A stretch of 64,000 nucleotides of DNA from GCA-003244245 sp050699955. Its GTDB lineage: Bacteria; Actinomycetota; Actinomycetes; Mycobacteriales; Pseudonocardiaceae. The translations under genes and the position numbers were made by a program. The DNA lies in the NCBI GenBank assembly GCA_050699955.1, contig JBOHGD010000011.1:45334-109333 (forward strand). The letters are read 5' to 3'. Positions 1 to 7,618 of the stretch are shown here, one piece after another. The notes beneath the pieces are model-generated. The model saw nothing but the letters and a program-made list of their open reading frames with translations. It did not search any database and was not told the origin of the DNA. Numbering within the stretch: position 1 is the first letter of the stretch; each line of letters opens with the position of its first letter.

Positions 1-1
1 C

Positions 2-1201
2 GCCGAGTTGCGAGCCACCATCGCCGACATCGAGGAGGCCCACCGGGCAGGCGGCCGGGCCGGGAAGCTGCTGCACCGGCAAGCCGCGCTGGAGCGGGTG
101 ATCCGGGACCACTGCCGTCAGCGACCGGGCGAGCCCGAATGCCGACCGGCGCAACCGCCCCGACCCGATGTCCTCAGCCAGGCCCTCGGTGACGCCGTGC
201 TCGTCGAGTTCATCCAGGTCGACGACGCGCTGCGAGCCGTCACGCTGGTCGATGGCCGTCTCCGGCTGCACCGGCTCGGTTCGGCCGCCCAGGCGGGCCG
301 GCTCGCGGACACGCTGTCCCTGGCCCTGCACCGGCTCGCGTCGGGGCGGCCGGCCCCGGCCGGAGCAGCGGGCTGGTCCCCGGTGTCACGGGCCGCCGCC
401 GAACTCGACGGCGTGTTGTTGCGCCCGCTGGCCGGCCGGATCGGTGATCGGGCCCTCGTGCTGGTGCCGACGGGTGCCCTGCAGTCGGTGCCGTGGTCGA
501 CGCTGCCGTCCTGTACCGGGCAGCCGGTCACCTTGGCGCCGTCCGCGGCGCTGTGGCACGCCGCGCAGCGTCCCGCCGACGCTGCCGGACCCGTCCTCGT
601 CGCGGCCGGCCCGGATCTGCCCGGCGCGCAGGCGGAGGTCGAGGCGGTCGCGCGGGTGTACGGCGATACGCCGACCGGCCCGTCCGGTGCTGTGACGACG
701 CTGTCCGGTGCGGCGGCCACGGTGCAGGCGGTCGGGGCGGCACTGGGCGGGACCAGCGTCGCCCACCTCGCCGCGCACGGTCAGATCCGCGGGGACAACC
801 CGTTGTTCAGCTCACTGCGCCTGGCCGACGGTCCGCTGACGGTCTACGACCTCGAACGGCTCGACGGGGTGCCGCACACGGTCGTCCTGGCGGCCTGCGA
901 CGCGGGTCGCTCCGTCATCAGAGCCGGCGACGAGCCGCTCGGCCTCAGCGCAGCATTCCTCGGCATGGGGACCCGCCAGCTGGTGGCGCCGGTGGTCCCG
1001 GTCCCGGACGGGGCGACGGTCGAGCTCATGACGGCGTTCCACCAGCTACTGGCCCGTGGGTGCGGCGCTGCCGAAGCGCTCACCCGGGCGCAGCGACAGT
1101 GCGCGGCGGGCCCGCTGGCGACCAGGGCGGCGGCGGCCGGCTTCGTGTGCACGGGCGGGGGGCTGGCCATTCCCTCCGCTACAACCGCACCCAGTCGGTG
1201 A
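2..1201 (+). CDS. CHAT domain protease (5' partial)
   Basis: C-terminal 399 residues of a CHAT-family (caspase-like) cysteine protease. The reading frame is open to the window edge, so the true start lies upstream. The peptidase dyad is visible: His in AHLAAHGQ (codon 776-778) and Cys in LAACDAG (codon 896-898), with the expected spacing. The N-terminal part seen is helical and would fit the end of a TPR region, common in actinobacterial CHAT proteins. It overlaps tail to tail by 23 bp with the 152-aa gene on the other strand, which is coupled to a sigma factor. Sigma/partner/CHAT clusters recur in actinomycetes as far as I recall. Substrate unknown. Confidence 0.85.
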   Translation, partial: AELRATIADIEEAHRAGGRAGKLLHRQAALERVIRDHCRQRPGEPECRPAQPPRPDVLSQALGDAVLVEFIQVDDALRAVTLVDGRLRLHRLGSAAQAGRLADTLSLALHRLASGRPAPAGAAGWSPVSRAAAELDGVLLRPLAGRIGDRALVLVPTGALQSVPWSTLPSCTGQPVTLAPSAALWHAAQRPADAAGPVLVAAGPDLPGAQAEVEAVARVYGDTPTGPSGAVTTLSGAAATVQAVGAALGGTSVAHLAAHGQIRGDNPLFSSLRLADGPLTVYDLERLDGVPHTVVLAACDAGRSVIRAGDEPLGLSAAFLGMGTRQLVAPVVPVPDGATVELMTAFHQLLARGCGAAEALTRAQRQCAAGPLATRAAAAGFVCTGGGLAIPSATTAPSR

Positions 1202-1637
1202 CCAGCCTCGTGGTGGCCGTCCGGCAGAGCAGCCGCACCGGTCCGGACGCCGGCCCGGTGAGGCTGAAACAGCCCATGTCGTCGGTCGTCGTCCGATCGG
1301 CCGTGCCACTGGCGGTCATCAGGGAGATGTCGGCCCGTCTGGGCGGCACGACCCGGCCGGTCAGAACCTCCCCCGTTGCGTCGACCTCCACCGAAAGGGT
1401 GTCGCCCTCGAAGATCAGAGTGCGCCCATCGGGACCGACCGCGCCGCGGATCAGGGGCCTGTCCTGGATCGACGAGTCGTAGACCAGTGTGGCGAGCGCG
1501 AGCTCGTCGTCGACGGTGCGCCAGGTGAACGCGGTCACGGCCTGGGTGAGATCGCGGTCGGTGATCGGTCCGGCACTTCGCAACGCCGCGCTCAGCTCCA
1601 CGAGGAGCAGATCGTCATCGTCGGGCAGTCTTGTCAT
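1179..1637 (-). CDS. Conserved 152-aa protein of the sigma/CHAT cluster
   Basis: Uncharacterised protein. The N-terminal half is acidic and helical (DDDDLLLVELSAAL, then AFTWRTVDDELALATL around residues 30-50). The C-terminal half (about 70-152) looks like a beta-sandwich and ends LVTDWVRL. The ATG at 1637 follows GGAGGGACCACC and overlaps the sigma-factor stop (ATGA), so the two are translationally coupled. A longer in-frame reading to 1685 would run into the sigma gene and was rejected. Coupling to a sigma factor and proximity to a CHAT protease suggest an anti-sigma, adaptor or protease-substrate role; that is inference only. Confidence 0.8.
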   Translation of the reverse strand: MTRLPDDDDLLLVELSAALRSAGPITDRDLTQAVTAFTWRTVDDELALATLVYDSSIQDRPLIRGAVGPDGRTLIFEGDTLSVEVDATGEVLTGRVVPPRRADISLMTASGTADRTTTDDMGCFSLTGPASGPVRLLCRTATTRLVTDWVRL

Positions 1638-2212
1638 GGTGGTCCCTCCGTACTCGTCTCGAGCATTGCGGATATGGCGTCGCATTCCCGCAACCTCCGC
1701 AGCGCCCGGGCCCGGGTGGGACCGATGCTCCCCCTCGGGATGCCGAGCCGGCGGGCGATCTCCTCATAGGGCAGCGGCGGGTCGGCCGCAAGTAGGATCA
1801 GCATGTTCCGCTGGTGATCCGGGAGCTCCGCGAGCGCCTGGAGCAGCGCATGGTGACGCTCGGCCCGCAACAGATCCTCGTCCAGCCCCCGGTCGACCTG
1901 CGGTAGCGCGCACGAATCGACCGAAGGCCCCACCGGCACCGTCCGCTGGGCCGCCCTCAGCAGCTGGAGGCACTCGTTGCGGGTCGTCGTCTTGATCCAT
2001 CCCGGCAGCGCCCGTGGTTCCCGGATGTCCTTCAGGTGTTCGACCAGCCGCAGCCACAGGGTTTGGCTGACGTCGTCGGCGTTCTCGCCCGACAACCCGT
2101 AGGACCGGATCACCGCCCTGACCAGTGGCAGGTACCGCTCGACCAGCCTGCACCACGCGTCCTCGTCACCCCCAGCGGCCGCCTGGACGAGGTCGGTGAC
2201 GTGCTCATCCAC
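1634..2212 (-). CDS. RNA polymerase sigma factor, ECF-like
   Basis: 192-aa sigma-70 family factor with region 2 (about residues 10-80, including ENADDVSQTLWLRLVEHL) and region 4 (about 120-175, with LPDHQRNMLILL and an HTH around YEEIARRLGIPRGSIGPTRARALRRLRE). The GTG at 2212 is chosen because GGGGAGGAG sits a few bases upstream. The frame stays open to 2359 but those residues are proline-rich and not sigma-like. The stop overlaps the next start (ATGA). No zinc-finger anti-sigma gene is adjacent; the coupled 152-aa gene takes that place. Confidence 0.88.
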   Translation of the reverse strand: MDEHVTDLVQAAAGGDEDAWCRLVERYLPLVRAVIRSYGLSGENADDVSQTLWLRLVEHLKDIREPRALPGWIKTTTRNECLQLLRAAQRTVPVGPSVDSCALPQVDRGLDEDLLRAERHHALLQALAELPDHQRNMLILLAADPPLPYEEIARRLGIPRGSIGPTRARALRRLRECDAISAMLETSTEGPP

Positions 2213-2537
2213 GCTCGTTGCTCCTCCCCGGGGAGGTAACGATCCGCTGGGGTAGCGCGGTGGCGCTGACCCGGCTGGGACCCTCTGCCCCACAGTGCAG
2301 AGAGTGGCGGGAAGCACAGGAATACCTGACGGTGAGCGGTGGCTACTGCTGGTGGCCACGTCCCGGGTGCGGCCCGGGCCGGTCGGCGACGTCCTCGGCG
2401 CGGTCGGTGCAGCGGGTCATGGGGACCTCCTCGTCGCGTCCGTCACTGACGGCTGGAAATGGACCGTTTGTGATACGGACTCCTCAGCAGATCCACAGAT
2501 ACCTCCGCACTCCTGGCGCTGCTCGTATCGTGGCGGT
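2213..2537. other. Intergenic region upstream of the sigma-factor gene
   Basis: 325 bp between the divergent sigma-factor and DUF6191-like genes. It presumably holds both promoters. I see a short palindrome CTCCCCGGGGAG near 2224 and one small minus-strand ORF with a good ribosome-binding site (2343-2420, listed separately). No convincing -35/-10 pair was recognised. Confidence 0.4.
2343..2420 (-). CDS. Possible 25-aa leader peptide or small protein
   Basis: Minus-strand ATG at 2420 preceded by GAGGAGGTCCCC, an excellent Shine-Dalgarno. It encodes 25 residues beginning MTRCTDRAEDVADRPG and stops at TAG 2343. It lies about 130 bp upstream of the sigma-factor start on the same strand, so it could be a leader peptide. 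The composition is not distinctive and the ORF may be chance. Confidence 0.3.
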   Translation of the reverse strand: MTRCTDRAEDVADRPGPHPGRGHQQ

Positions 2538-2717
2538 ATGGGTGCCTTTGCCGAGATGTTCCCTGGCCGCAAACCGGAGCAGGATGCCCGGGAGGAGGAG
2601 TCGAGCGGAGATCCCCCTTTCCGGTTCCCCGATGGCCCGCTCGATCTCGCCTCCGGCGTGGTGCACATCGAGCGGCGTCGCGATGCCCGCCCGGCAGACC
2701 CGGCAGAGAACGGCTGA
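2538..2717 (+). CDS. Small DUF6191-like protein
   Basis: 59-aa protein, MGAFAEMFPGRKPEQD at the N-terminus and a FPDGPLDLASGVVHIERR motif near the C-terminus. It resembles the short actinobacterial DUF6191 family (an M-G-x-F-x-E-x-F start and a GPxDLxSGxV motif), from memory. The ATG at 2538 is used although the frame is open upstream to 2295, because the family begins at this motif. It ends one base before the stop codon of the convergent M23 peptidase gene. Function unknown. Confidence 0.65.
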   Translation: MGAFAEMFPGRKPEQDAREEESSGDPPFRFPDGPLDLASGVVHIERRRDARPADPAENG

Positions 2718-3536
2718 TCACTCGGGCAGGCTCGCGTCCTGGGACACCACGAAGTGCTCCCCGTTGCGGGGCATCCCGGACCCGCGCCGTCCGTCGACCT
2801 CGACGTTCTCGAACTCCATCGGCAGGCCCGCCGCGACTGTCACCCAGGGGTGATCCATCAGCTGTAGGTGCAGATGCGGCTCGGTGGAGTTGCCGGAGTT
2901 GCCGCAGCCGGCGACGTGCTGCCCGGCCCGGACCACGTCACCGGCCGCGACCCGCGCGGAATGGCGGCGCAGGTGTGCCATCGCCGCGTACACCCCGCCG
3001 CCGAGGTCGAGCACGATGTGGTTGCCGAGGATCCGCCCCGGGCCGAGCAGCTCCCGCACCGATGCCTCGACGAGCAGGTACCCGATCCCCACCCAGGAGT
3101 TGCGAGCGCGGTGGTCACGGGCCCGGTCGCGGACCCGCACCACCACCCCGTCGGCGGGGGCCAGCACCGGCTGCCCGAACGCGGGAAAGTCCGAAGCAGG
3201 CCCGAAACCCCACCCCGAGCCGAAGGCCGGGCGCGGGTGCTCCAGCGGGTCGTGCACCAGGTCCACCGCGTAGGTCTGGCCGTAGGCGTGCACGCCGTGG
3301 CTGGGCACCCGGTTCGCCGGGCTGTTCAGCGCCGCCCACCGCCCCCGCACCGGCAGCCGCAACCGCACGGGCGTCGCGCGCACCCTGCCGAGCCGGAAAT
3401 AGCAGGCCAGCCCGACGAAGAACACGACGCCACCGACGGTCCCCACGGTGCCGAGGTCCCCGAAGGACCCGACGACGATCAGTAGCGCCCCGAACAGGGT
3501 GAGCGGTACCCGCGCGCGGGCGATCAGCACGTTCAT
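2718..3536 (-). CDS. M23 family metallopeptidase, membrane anchored
   Basis: 272-aa LytM-type zinc peptidase. Two hydrophobic segments near the N-terminus (about residues 8-48) anchor it. The peptidase domain shows the first ligand pair in HGVHAYGQTYAVDL and the second His-x-His in EPHLHLQL. Such enzymes cut peptidoglycan cross-bridges or activate other hydrolases. The ATG at 3536 follows GGAGGGAG and is preferred. An alternative ATG at 3563 overlaps the regulator's stop (ATGA) and would add nine residues. Either way it is co-transcribed with the upstream HTH regulator. Confidence 0.85.
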   Translation of the reverse strand: MNVLIARARVPLTLFGALLIVVGSFGDLGTVGTVGGVVFFVGLACYFRLGRVRATPVRLRLPVRGRWAALNSPANRVPSHGVHAYGQTYAVDLVHDPLEHPRPAFGSGWGFGPASDFPAFGQPVLAPADGVVVRVRDRARDHRARNSWVGIGYLLVEASVRELLGPGRILGNHIVLDLGGGVYAAMAHLRRHSARVAAGDVVRAGQHVAGCGNSGNSTEPHLHLQLMDHPWVTVAAGLPMEFENVEVDGRRGSGMPRNGEHFVVSQDASLPE

Positions 3537-3559
3537 GATGCTCCCTCCGGTCGAACCTC

Positions 3560-4048
3560 TCATGACAGTCCCGCCGTGATCACGACCAGTAACGCGACGA
3601 CCCGCCCGGCAGGCACCTCGTACTGGCCGCGACCGGTCGAGCGCAGCCAACCGACGGCAACCAGATGCCGCAGGTGGTGGTAGAGCTGCCCGCTGGTGCC
3701 CAGGCCCGCCGTCTCGGCCAGCTCCGCGGCGGTCGTCATCCCGCCCAGCACCGCCTTCAGCAGCGCCAGCCGCACCGGATGCCCGAGCGCCCCCAGGTGG
3801 TCGGCGGCCACTGCCCAGTCGCTGTCCAGCAGCTGCCCGATCTCCGACCCCTGCTGCCAGTCGTAGTGGCGCGGGCCTGGCAACGTCACCGAGCCGGTGA
3901 ACAGCACTGCCCCCGGCTCGCCGACCCGGACCTTGAGCGCTTCGAGCGCCCACAGCGGGCCGGTTCCCGGCGCCCGGGCAGGTGGCGGGCCGGACTCCAG
4001 TGCCGCGACCCGTTCCTCGAGGCGGTCCAAGCGATCGGCGAGATCCAC
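3560..4048 (-). CDS. ArsR-type winged-helix regulator
   Basis: 162-aa regulator. Residues 1-20 look like a short coiled coil (DLADRLDRLEERVAALE). The winged helix lies at about 85-150 (ALGHPVRLALLKAVLGG, then LGTSGQLYHHLRHLVAVGWL). No cysteine metal site is visible, so it is probably not a metal sensor. It is the first gene of a two-gene operon with the M23 peptidase and probably controls wall-hydrolase expression (inference). The ATG at 4048 lies about 100 bp from the divergent TIGR02206 gene, so the promoters share that gap. Confidence 0.85.
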   Translation of the reverse strand: MDLADRLDRLEERVAALESGPPPARAPGTGPLWALEALKVRVGEPGAVLFTGSVTLPGPRHYDWQQGSEIGQLLDSDWAVAADHLGALGHPVRLALLKAVLGGMTTAAELAETAGLGTSGQLYHHLRHLVAVGWLRSTGRGQYEVPAGRVVALLVVITAGLS

Positions 4049-4136
4049 GGCTACGATACTACGTTATTACGTACTTCCATGGTCCCCGCATCATGGAACG
4101 CCTGGCTCAGATCCCTCTTCTGGGCGTGTCTCCCGC

Positions 4137-4142
4137 TACCCT
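4137..4142 (+). promoter_or_regulatory. -10 element TACCCT, leaderless start
   Basis: TACCCT lies six bases before the GTG at 4149, the arrangement typical of actinobacterial leaderless transcripts. No Shine-Dalgarno precedes that GTG. Confidence 0.5.
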
Positions 4143-4148
4143 GAGTAC

Positions 4149-4874
4149 GTGGCTGAGCCGCTGGCAGCACGACAGTTCGTGCCCTTCGGCCCGTCCCATG
4201 CCGTCGTCCTCGTGGTGCTCGCCGTAGGGGTGGCCACAGTGGTCGTGCTGGGGCGCCGGTACCGCGGCACCTCTGCCGAACTGCGGACCAGCCGGGTGTT
4301 CGCGCTGGTGTTCGCCGCGCTGCTGGTGCCGCTGGAGGTCTACGGGATGTTGCCCGGGCACTGGCTGATCGGCAGCTCACTGCCGCTGCAACTGTGCGAC
4401 CTGGCGGCGATGGCTTCGGTATGGGCACTGTGGTCGCACTCGCCGACGGCGTTCGCGCTGACCTACTACTGGGGCCTGACGCTCACCTCGCAGGCCTTCA
4501 TCACCCCCAACCTGAACGGCCCTGACTTCCCCTCCATCGAGTTCATCATGTTCTTCACCCTGCACTCCCTGGTGGTGTGGGCGGCCATCTACCTGACCTG
4601 GGGGGTCGGCTTGCGGCCGAACTGGCTCAGTTACCGGGTGGCCGTGCTCACCACGATCGTCTGGGGCGTGGCGATGTTCGCTGTCAACCGCGCGGCCGGG
4701 ACGGACTACGGCTTCCTCAACACCAAGCCACAGGCCGGGTCGCTGCTGGACGTGCTGGGCCCGTGGCCCTGGTACCTGCTCTCCGAGCTGATCATGGGGG
4801 CGGCCGTCTGGGCCGTGATCACCTGGCCCTGGGTGCGCAGGCACACCCTGCGGCCCACCCCGGCCACGGCGTGA
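4149..4874 (+). CDS. TIGR02206 family integral membrane protein
   Basis: 241-aa protein with about seven membrane spans. Recognisable family features are the PFGPSHAVVL start, the LPLQLCDLAAM motif in the third span, YYWGLTLTSQAFITP, and a C-terminal PWPWYLLSELIMG. The family (YwaF-like) has no established function. The GTG at 4149 is chosen because it sits just after a TACCCT -10 box; the frame is open upstream into the divergent regulator but the residues there are not family-like. Confidence 0.85.
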   Translation: MAEPLAARQFVPFGPSHAVVLVVLAVGVATVVVLGRRYRGTSAELRTSRVFALVFAALLVPLEVYGMLPGHWLIGSSLPLQLCDLAAMASVWALWSHSPTAFALTYYWGLTLTSQAFITPNLNGPDFPSIEFIMFFTLHSLVVWAAIYLTWGVGLRPNWLSYRVAVLTTIVWGVAMFAVNRAAGTDYGFLNTKPQAGSLLDVLGPWPWYLLSELIMGAAVWAVITWPWVRRHTLRPTPATA

Positions 4875-4967
4875 GGGGGTGGCGTCGCCGTGCGGACCGG
4901 CCCCGAGCCTCTCCGAGTGCGGTACTCGCCGTGCGAATCGTCCCGAACGTCTCTACGGTCGGGAGGC

Positions 4968-5276
4968 ATGCTTGCCATTACCGACACAGCCGCACAAGCC
5001 ATCAACTCCCTGATCTCCGGGAGCCAGCTGCCCGAAGGAGCTGGGCTGCGCATCGCGTCCCTGCCCGAGACCGAGTCCGAGGGGCTCGAGCTTTCGGTCG
5101 CCCCGGCACCGGATGAGCAGGACACCGTACTCAAGGGCGGCGGTGCCACCGTGTTCCTCGAGCCCATCGCCGCGCAGGCACTGGATGACAAGGTCCTGGA
5201 CGTGCAGCGGGTCGAGGGGGTCGAGGAGGAGCAGTACCGCTTCGCCATCACGCCTCGGACCGACCTGGCGCCCTGA
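4968..5276 (+). CDS. HesB-like (A-type carrier fold) protein lacking cysteines
   Basis: 102-aa protein with the HesB/IscA-like core: MLAITDTAAQAINSLI, GLRIASLPETESEGLELSVA, and a segment VFLEPIAAQALDDKVLD matching the family's final helix and strand. Genuine A-type Fe-S carriers bind iron or clusters through conserved cysteines; this protein has no cysteine at all. It is therefore unlikely to be a classical Fe-S carrier despite the fold. The ATG at 4968 follows GGGAGG, and TACGGT lies eight bases upstream. It stands alone between a membrane protein and a convergent secreted enzyme. Confidence 0.8.
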   Translation: MLAITDTAAQAINSLISGSQLPEGAGLRIASLPETESEGLELSVAPAPDEQDTVLKGGGATVFLEPIAAQALDDKVLDVQRVEGVEEEQYRFAITPRTDLAP

Positions 5277-5334
5277 GGGCTTGCGGCGTGGGCCGTCGCA
5301 TGGCTGCTGGTGCAGGGGTCGGCGATCCGGCGGA

Positions 5335-6588
5335 TCAGCCGGTGAAGACGCCGATGCCGTTGGGCACCATCCGCGCGGAGGCGGACGGATTACTGACGAC
5401 GGTCACCTGCTTATGGAGCGCATTGTCGTAGACCAAGGTCGAGGAGCCACCGCCGTCGAGGTTCACCCCGTCGTCCCCACCGAGCTCGTGCAGTACGGCG
5501 GAGAACTCCGCCAAGGTGGCTCCCTTGGTCTCGGTGGAGTTCGCCGCCTGGGTGACTCCGCCGAGCGCCGACGGCCGCGCGCCCACGGTCACCAGGTACA
5601 TCCACCGCCCGTCCGCACTGACCGCGGCGCCACTGCGCGCGGCACGGTTGTGGTCGTCGAGTCGTTCGGTGGGAGCGCCGTCGCGCAGGATCGGGCTGCC
5701 GCCGACGGCGAACTGGGGGGCCACCCCACTCTGCGCCACCAGCCGGTCGGTCACCTGCACGGCGTCCCCGACCTGCAGCGATCGCAGTGCGGTTGACCCG
5801 AGGTCGCGGCCGAGCAACACCACCTCGCCTACCCCGAGCTGGCCCGCGCCCGCGTGGTGGGACACCGCGGTGACCACACCGTTGCGGACCGTCACCTCCG
5901 TGACGTCCGGTGCGCACCCGGCCTTGGCATCGGTGTCCGAGCCGCAGACCGAGCCTGCCCGGCTCGCCGCCCCCCACGCGGAGGTGAACAGACCGACACC
6001 GTTGACCGGGATCGCGTACTGGTTCAAGGCCACCACCTGCACCGTGCCGTGCTTGCTGGTGGCCTTGGCATCCAGGGTCAGCCGGTCGATCGCGGCCCGG
6101 CGGTCGGCGCCGACCCGGAACACGTAGCTCATCTCGGCGCCGGGAACCGCGGGCGCCGCCCTGCGGCCCTGCGGCACCGCCGCCTTCAGCGCGACGCCGT
6201 CTGCTACCTCAGGCCCGGCGGGCGCGCTGGTCCGGCCGATGTCGAAGAAGTCCCCGTTGATGCCCGCGACGGCGCCCCCATCCCTGACCATTCGGGTCAC
6301 CGTGCTGCGTGCGGCCACCGCTCCCGGGGTGAGCAGGCCGGTGCGCACCCCGGCAGCGGCCAGGTCGACCTCGACGACGTCGCCGGTCAACCGGCCCGTC
6401 GCGACCGTGGTGCTGAACGTGCGGTGGGTCACACCGGGTGCCACCCGTTCGCCCGGTGCCAGGGTCGTGAGCACCTGCGGCCGTGCCCCCGGCACCACCG
6501 ACGGCTGGCTCCACGCGGGCGCCGCCACCAGCCCGCCGAGTAGCGCGGTCAGCACCGCCACCTGGACGGCGCGGGTCAGCCTCCCCAT
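5335..6588 (-). CDS. Secreted phosphodiester glycosidase (NAGPA domain) protein
   Basis: 417-aa exported protein. A signal peptide covers about residues 1-28 (MGRLTRAVQ, then a hydrophobic VLTALLGGLVAAPAWS). The NAGPA/DUF2233 domain fills the C-terminal half and shows the family motifs AGINGDFFDI, FAVGGSPILRDG and NLDGGGSSTLV. Enzymes of this family hydrolyse N-acetylglucosamine or related sugars in phosphodiester linkage; in actinomycetes a wall or teichoic-acid substrate is plausible (inference). The ATG at 6588 follows GAAGGAGGAG; the frame extends to 6615 but lacks a ribosome-binding site there. Confidence 0.88.
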   Translation of the reverse strand: MGRLTRAVQVAVLTALLGGLVAAPAWSQPSVVPGARPQVLTTLAPGERVAPGVTHRTFSTTVATGRLTGDVVEVDLAAAGVRTGLLTPGAVAARSTVTRMVRDGGAVAGINGDFFDIGRTSAPAGPEVADGVALKAAVPQGRRAAPAVPGAEMSYVFRVGADRRAAIDRLTLDAKATSKHGTVQVVALNQYAIPVNGVGLFTSAWGAASRAGSVCGSDTDAKAGCAPDVTEVTVRNGVVTAVSHHAGAGQLGVGEVVLLGRDLGSTALRSLQVGDAVQVTDRLVAQSGVAPQFAVGGSPILRDGAPTERLDDHNRAARSGAAVSADGRWMYLVTVGARPSALGGVTQAANSTETKGATLAEFSAVLHELGGDDGVNLDGGGSSTLVYDNALHKQVTVVSNPSASARMVPNGIGVFTG

Positions 6589-6774
6589 CCCCAACTCCTC
6601 CTTCGACGCGATCACGTATCGGTGTCATCGTCGAATGAGGCAGCGGTATTGAGGGTGCGCCCCCGGTCAGGGGGGTGGGTTCGCGACTCACGGCGACACC
6701 GCAGCTGCGGACGGTGCTGGCCTCAGTATCCTGAGGGGCCCATACCTGTCCGAACAGTAGTGAGGTGGCGAGCG

Positions 6775-7584
6775 GTGAGCCGAGTGGCGAGCTGGGTTCC
6801 GGAGAGCGTGGACATCTCGCGGCCCAGTGCCGCCCGGATGTACGACTATCTGCTGGGTGGGGGACACAACTTCGACGCCGACCGGCGGCTGGCCGCCCGG
6901 GTCAGCGGGGCCCATCCGGGCTGCTGGAACATCGCCCGGCTCAACCGCGCCTTCCTACGCCGCGCCGTACTGGAGCTGAACCAGGCCGGAGTGCGACAGT
7001 TCCTCGACATCGGCTCCGGCATCCCCACGGTCGGTAACGTGCATGAGATCGCCCAGCAGGCCGATCCCGAGGCCCGGGTCGTATACGTGGACCACGATCC
7101 GGTCGCCGTCGCGCATTGCCGGCTCATCCTCGAGGACAACCCCCGCGCCGACGTGGTGCGGGCCGACCTGCGCGATCCGGACAGCATTCTGGCCTCGCCG
7201 ACCACCCGCCGGCTACTGGACTTCGACCAGCCGGTGGGGCTGCTGATGGTGTGCGTCGCGCACTTCGTCGCACCCGACGACGATCCGGCCGGCCTGCTCG
7301 CCCGATTCCACGAGCTGCTCGCCCCGGGCAGCTACCTGGCGCTGTCCCATCTCACCGCCGACTCCGGCATCGCTGAGATGGCGGCTCTGGTCAAGGTGAT
7401 GCAAGGCAGCAAGGAACCCATCCATCCGCGCAGCAAAGCGCAGATCACCGAGTTGTTCAGCGGCTTCGAGCTGGTGGAGCCCGGGGTGGTCGGTATCGCC
7501 GAATGGCGTCCCAGCTCCCCCGATGACGGAGGCGATGTCCCGGAACGGGACCAGGTCCTGGCCGGGATGGGTGTCAAACCCTGA
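6775..7584 (+). CDS. SAM-dependent methyltransferase, PF04672 type
   Basis: 269-aa protein of the actinomycete-abundant Methyltransf_19 family. The hallmark SRPSAARMYDYLLGGGHNF is near the N-terminus, then motif I FLDIGSGIPT, the acidic strand end VVYVDHDPVAV, and SHLTAD further on. Substrates of the family are mostly unknown. The GTG at 6775 follows GAGGTGGCGAGC. The stop at 7584 lies 35 bp from the GGDEF/EAL start, so the two may share a transcript. Confidence 0.9.
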   Translation: MSRVASWVPESVDISRPSAARMYDYLLGGGHNFDADRRLAARVSGAHPGCWNIARLNRAFLRRAVLELNQAGVRQFLDIGSGIPTVGNVHEIAQQADPEARVVYVDHDPVAVAHCRLILEDNPRADVVRADLRDPDSILASPTTRRLLDFDQPVGLLMVCVAHFVAPDDDPAGLLARFHELLAPGSYLALSHLTADSGIAEMAALVKVMQGSKEPIHPRSKAQITELFSGFELVEPGVVGIAEWRPSSPDDGGDVPERDQVLAGMGVKP

Positions 7585-7618
7585 TGTCATCGATGTCATC
7601 GATGTCGCTGAGTGCCGC

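Noticed and set aside
118..778. Long minus-strand ORFs antisense to the CHAT gene
   Set aside because: Arg/Ala/Pro-rich shadow frames typical of high-GC DNA, no family motifs or ribosome-binding sites; the + frame carries the CHAT dyad.
7583..7610. Triple ATGTCATCG-like direct repeat between methyltransferase and GGDEF gene
   Set aside because: Only 9 bp per unit and partly coding-like; no start codon there is in frame with the GGDEF protein.
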